A stretch of 5,206 nt of DNA, taken from Tissierellia bacterium. Its GTDB lineage: Bacteria > Bacillota > Clostridia > Tissierellales > Tissierellaceae. The stretch's first letter is position 1. Each line of letters starts with the position of its first letter. The position numbers and the translations under genes are program-made. Location: contig JAAYLY010000055.1 in NCBI GenBank assembly GCA_012521625.1, positions 1 through 5,206 on the forward strand, written 5' to 3'. A model generated the notes under the pieces. The model was not told where the DNA came from and searched no databases. It saw only the letters and a program-made list of their open reading frames with translations. This document shows, in pieces, positions 5,188-5,206 of this stretch.

Positions 5188-5206
5188 TTGAGTAAATACA
5201 ATGCAA

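Overview
The window looks like chromosomal DNA of a low-GC anaerobic Firmicute, probably class Clostridia (a Tissierella-like relative is possible). The reasons are the AT-rich composition, strong AGGAGG-type ribosome binding sites, heavy use of ATA, CTA and AGG codons, and clostridial-type cobalamin proteins. The species assignment is inference.

Bases 1-245 hold a complete cobalamin riboswitch: the aptamer, a putative P13 hairpin, an antiterminator and an intrinsic terminator whose strands are mutually exclusive. After about 190 bases of leader, which carries a second strong hairpin (372-410) that is not a normal terminator, come four tightly packed genes: cobT (438-1514), cobU (1516-2052), cobS (2049-2786) and cobC (2777-3364). 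Together they form the nucleotide-loop assembly module. CobT makes alpha-ribazole phosphate from nicotinate mononucleotide and a benzimidazole. CobC dephosphorylates it or the phosphorylated end product. CobU phosphorylates and guanylylates adenosylcobinamide. CobS joins the two halves into the cobamide. No corrin-ring genes are in the window.

After a 71-base gap without a visible terminator lies a same-strand gene (3436-4179) for a metal-dependent TIM-barrel protein of the sugar phosphate isomerase/AP endonuclease 2 superfamily. It keeps a complete set of nine endonuclease IV-like metal ligands, but its substrate is unknown.

The right-hand 1 kb looks like accessory DNA. An extended -10 promoter and good ribosome binding site lead into a 29-codon reading frame that resembles the N-terminus of Mrr-type restriction proteins. 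It stops where it runs tail to tail into a minus-strand SRAP (YedK/HMCES-type abasic-site shielding) gene at 4404-4997. The SRAP protein appears short at its C-terminus, so a deletion may have joined the two genes. Upstream of the SRAP promoter is a bulged hairpin (5101-5136) reminiscent of IS200/IS605 ends. Then comes a strong rightward promoter and ribosome binding site for a gene that begins at the window edge.

I found no clearly new biological system. The most interesting items are the uncharacterised TIM-barrel gene beside the cobamide operon, the Mrr-like remnant with the SRAP junction, and the IS200/IS605-like hairpin.
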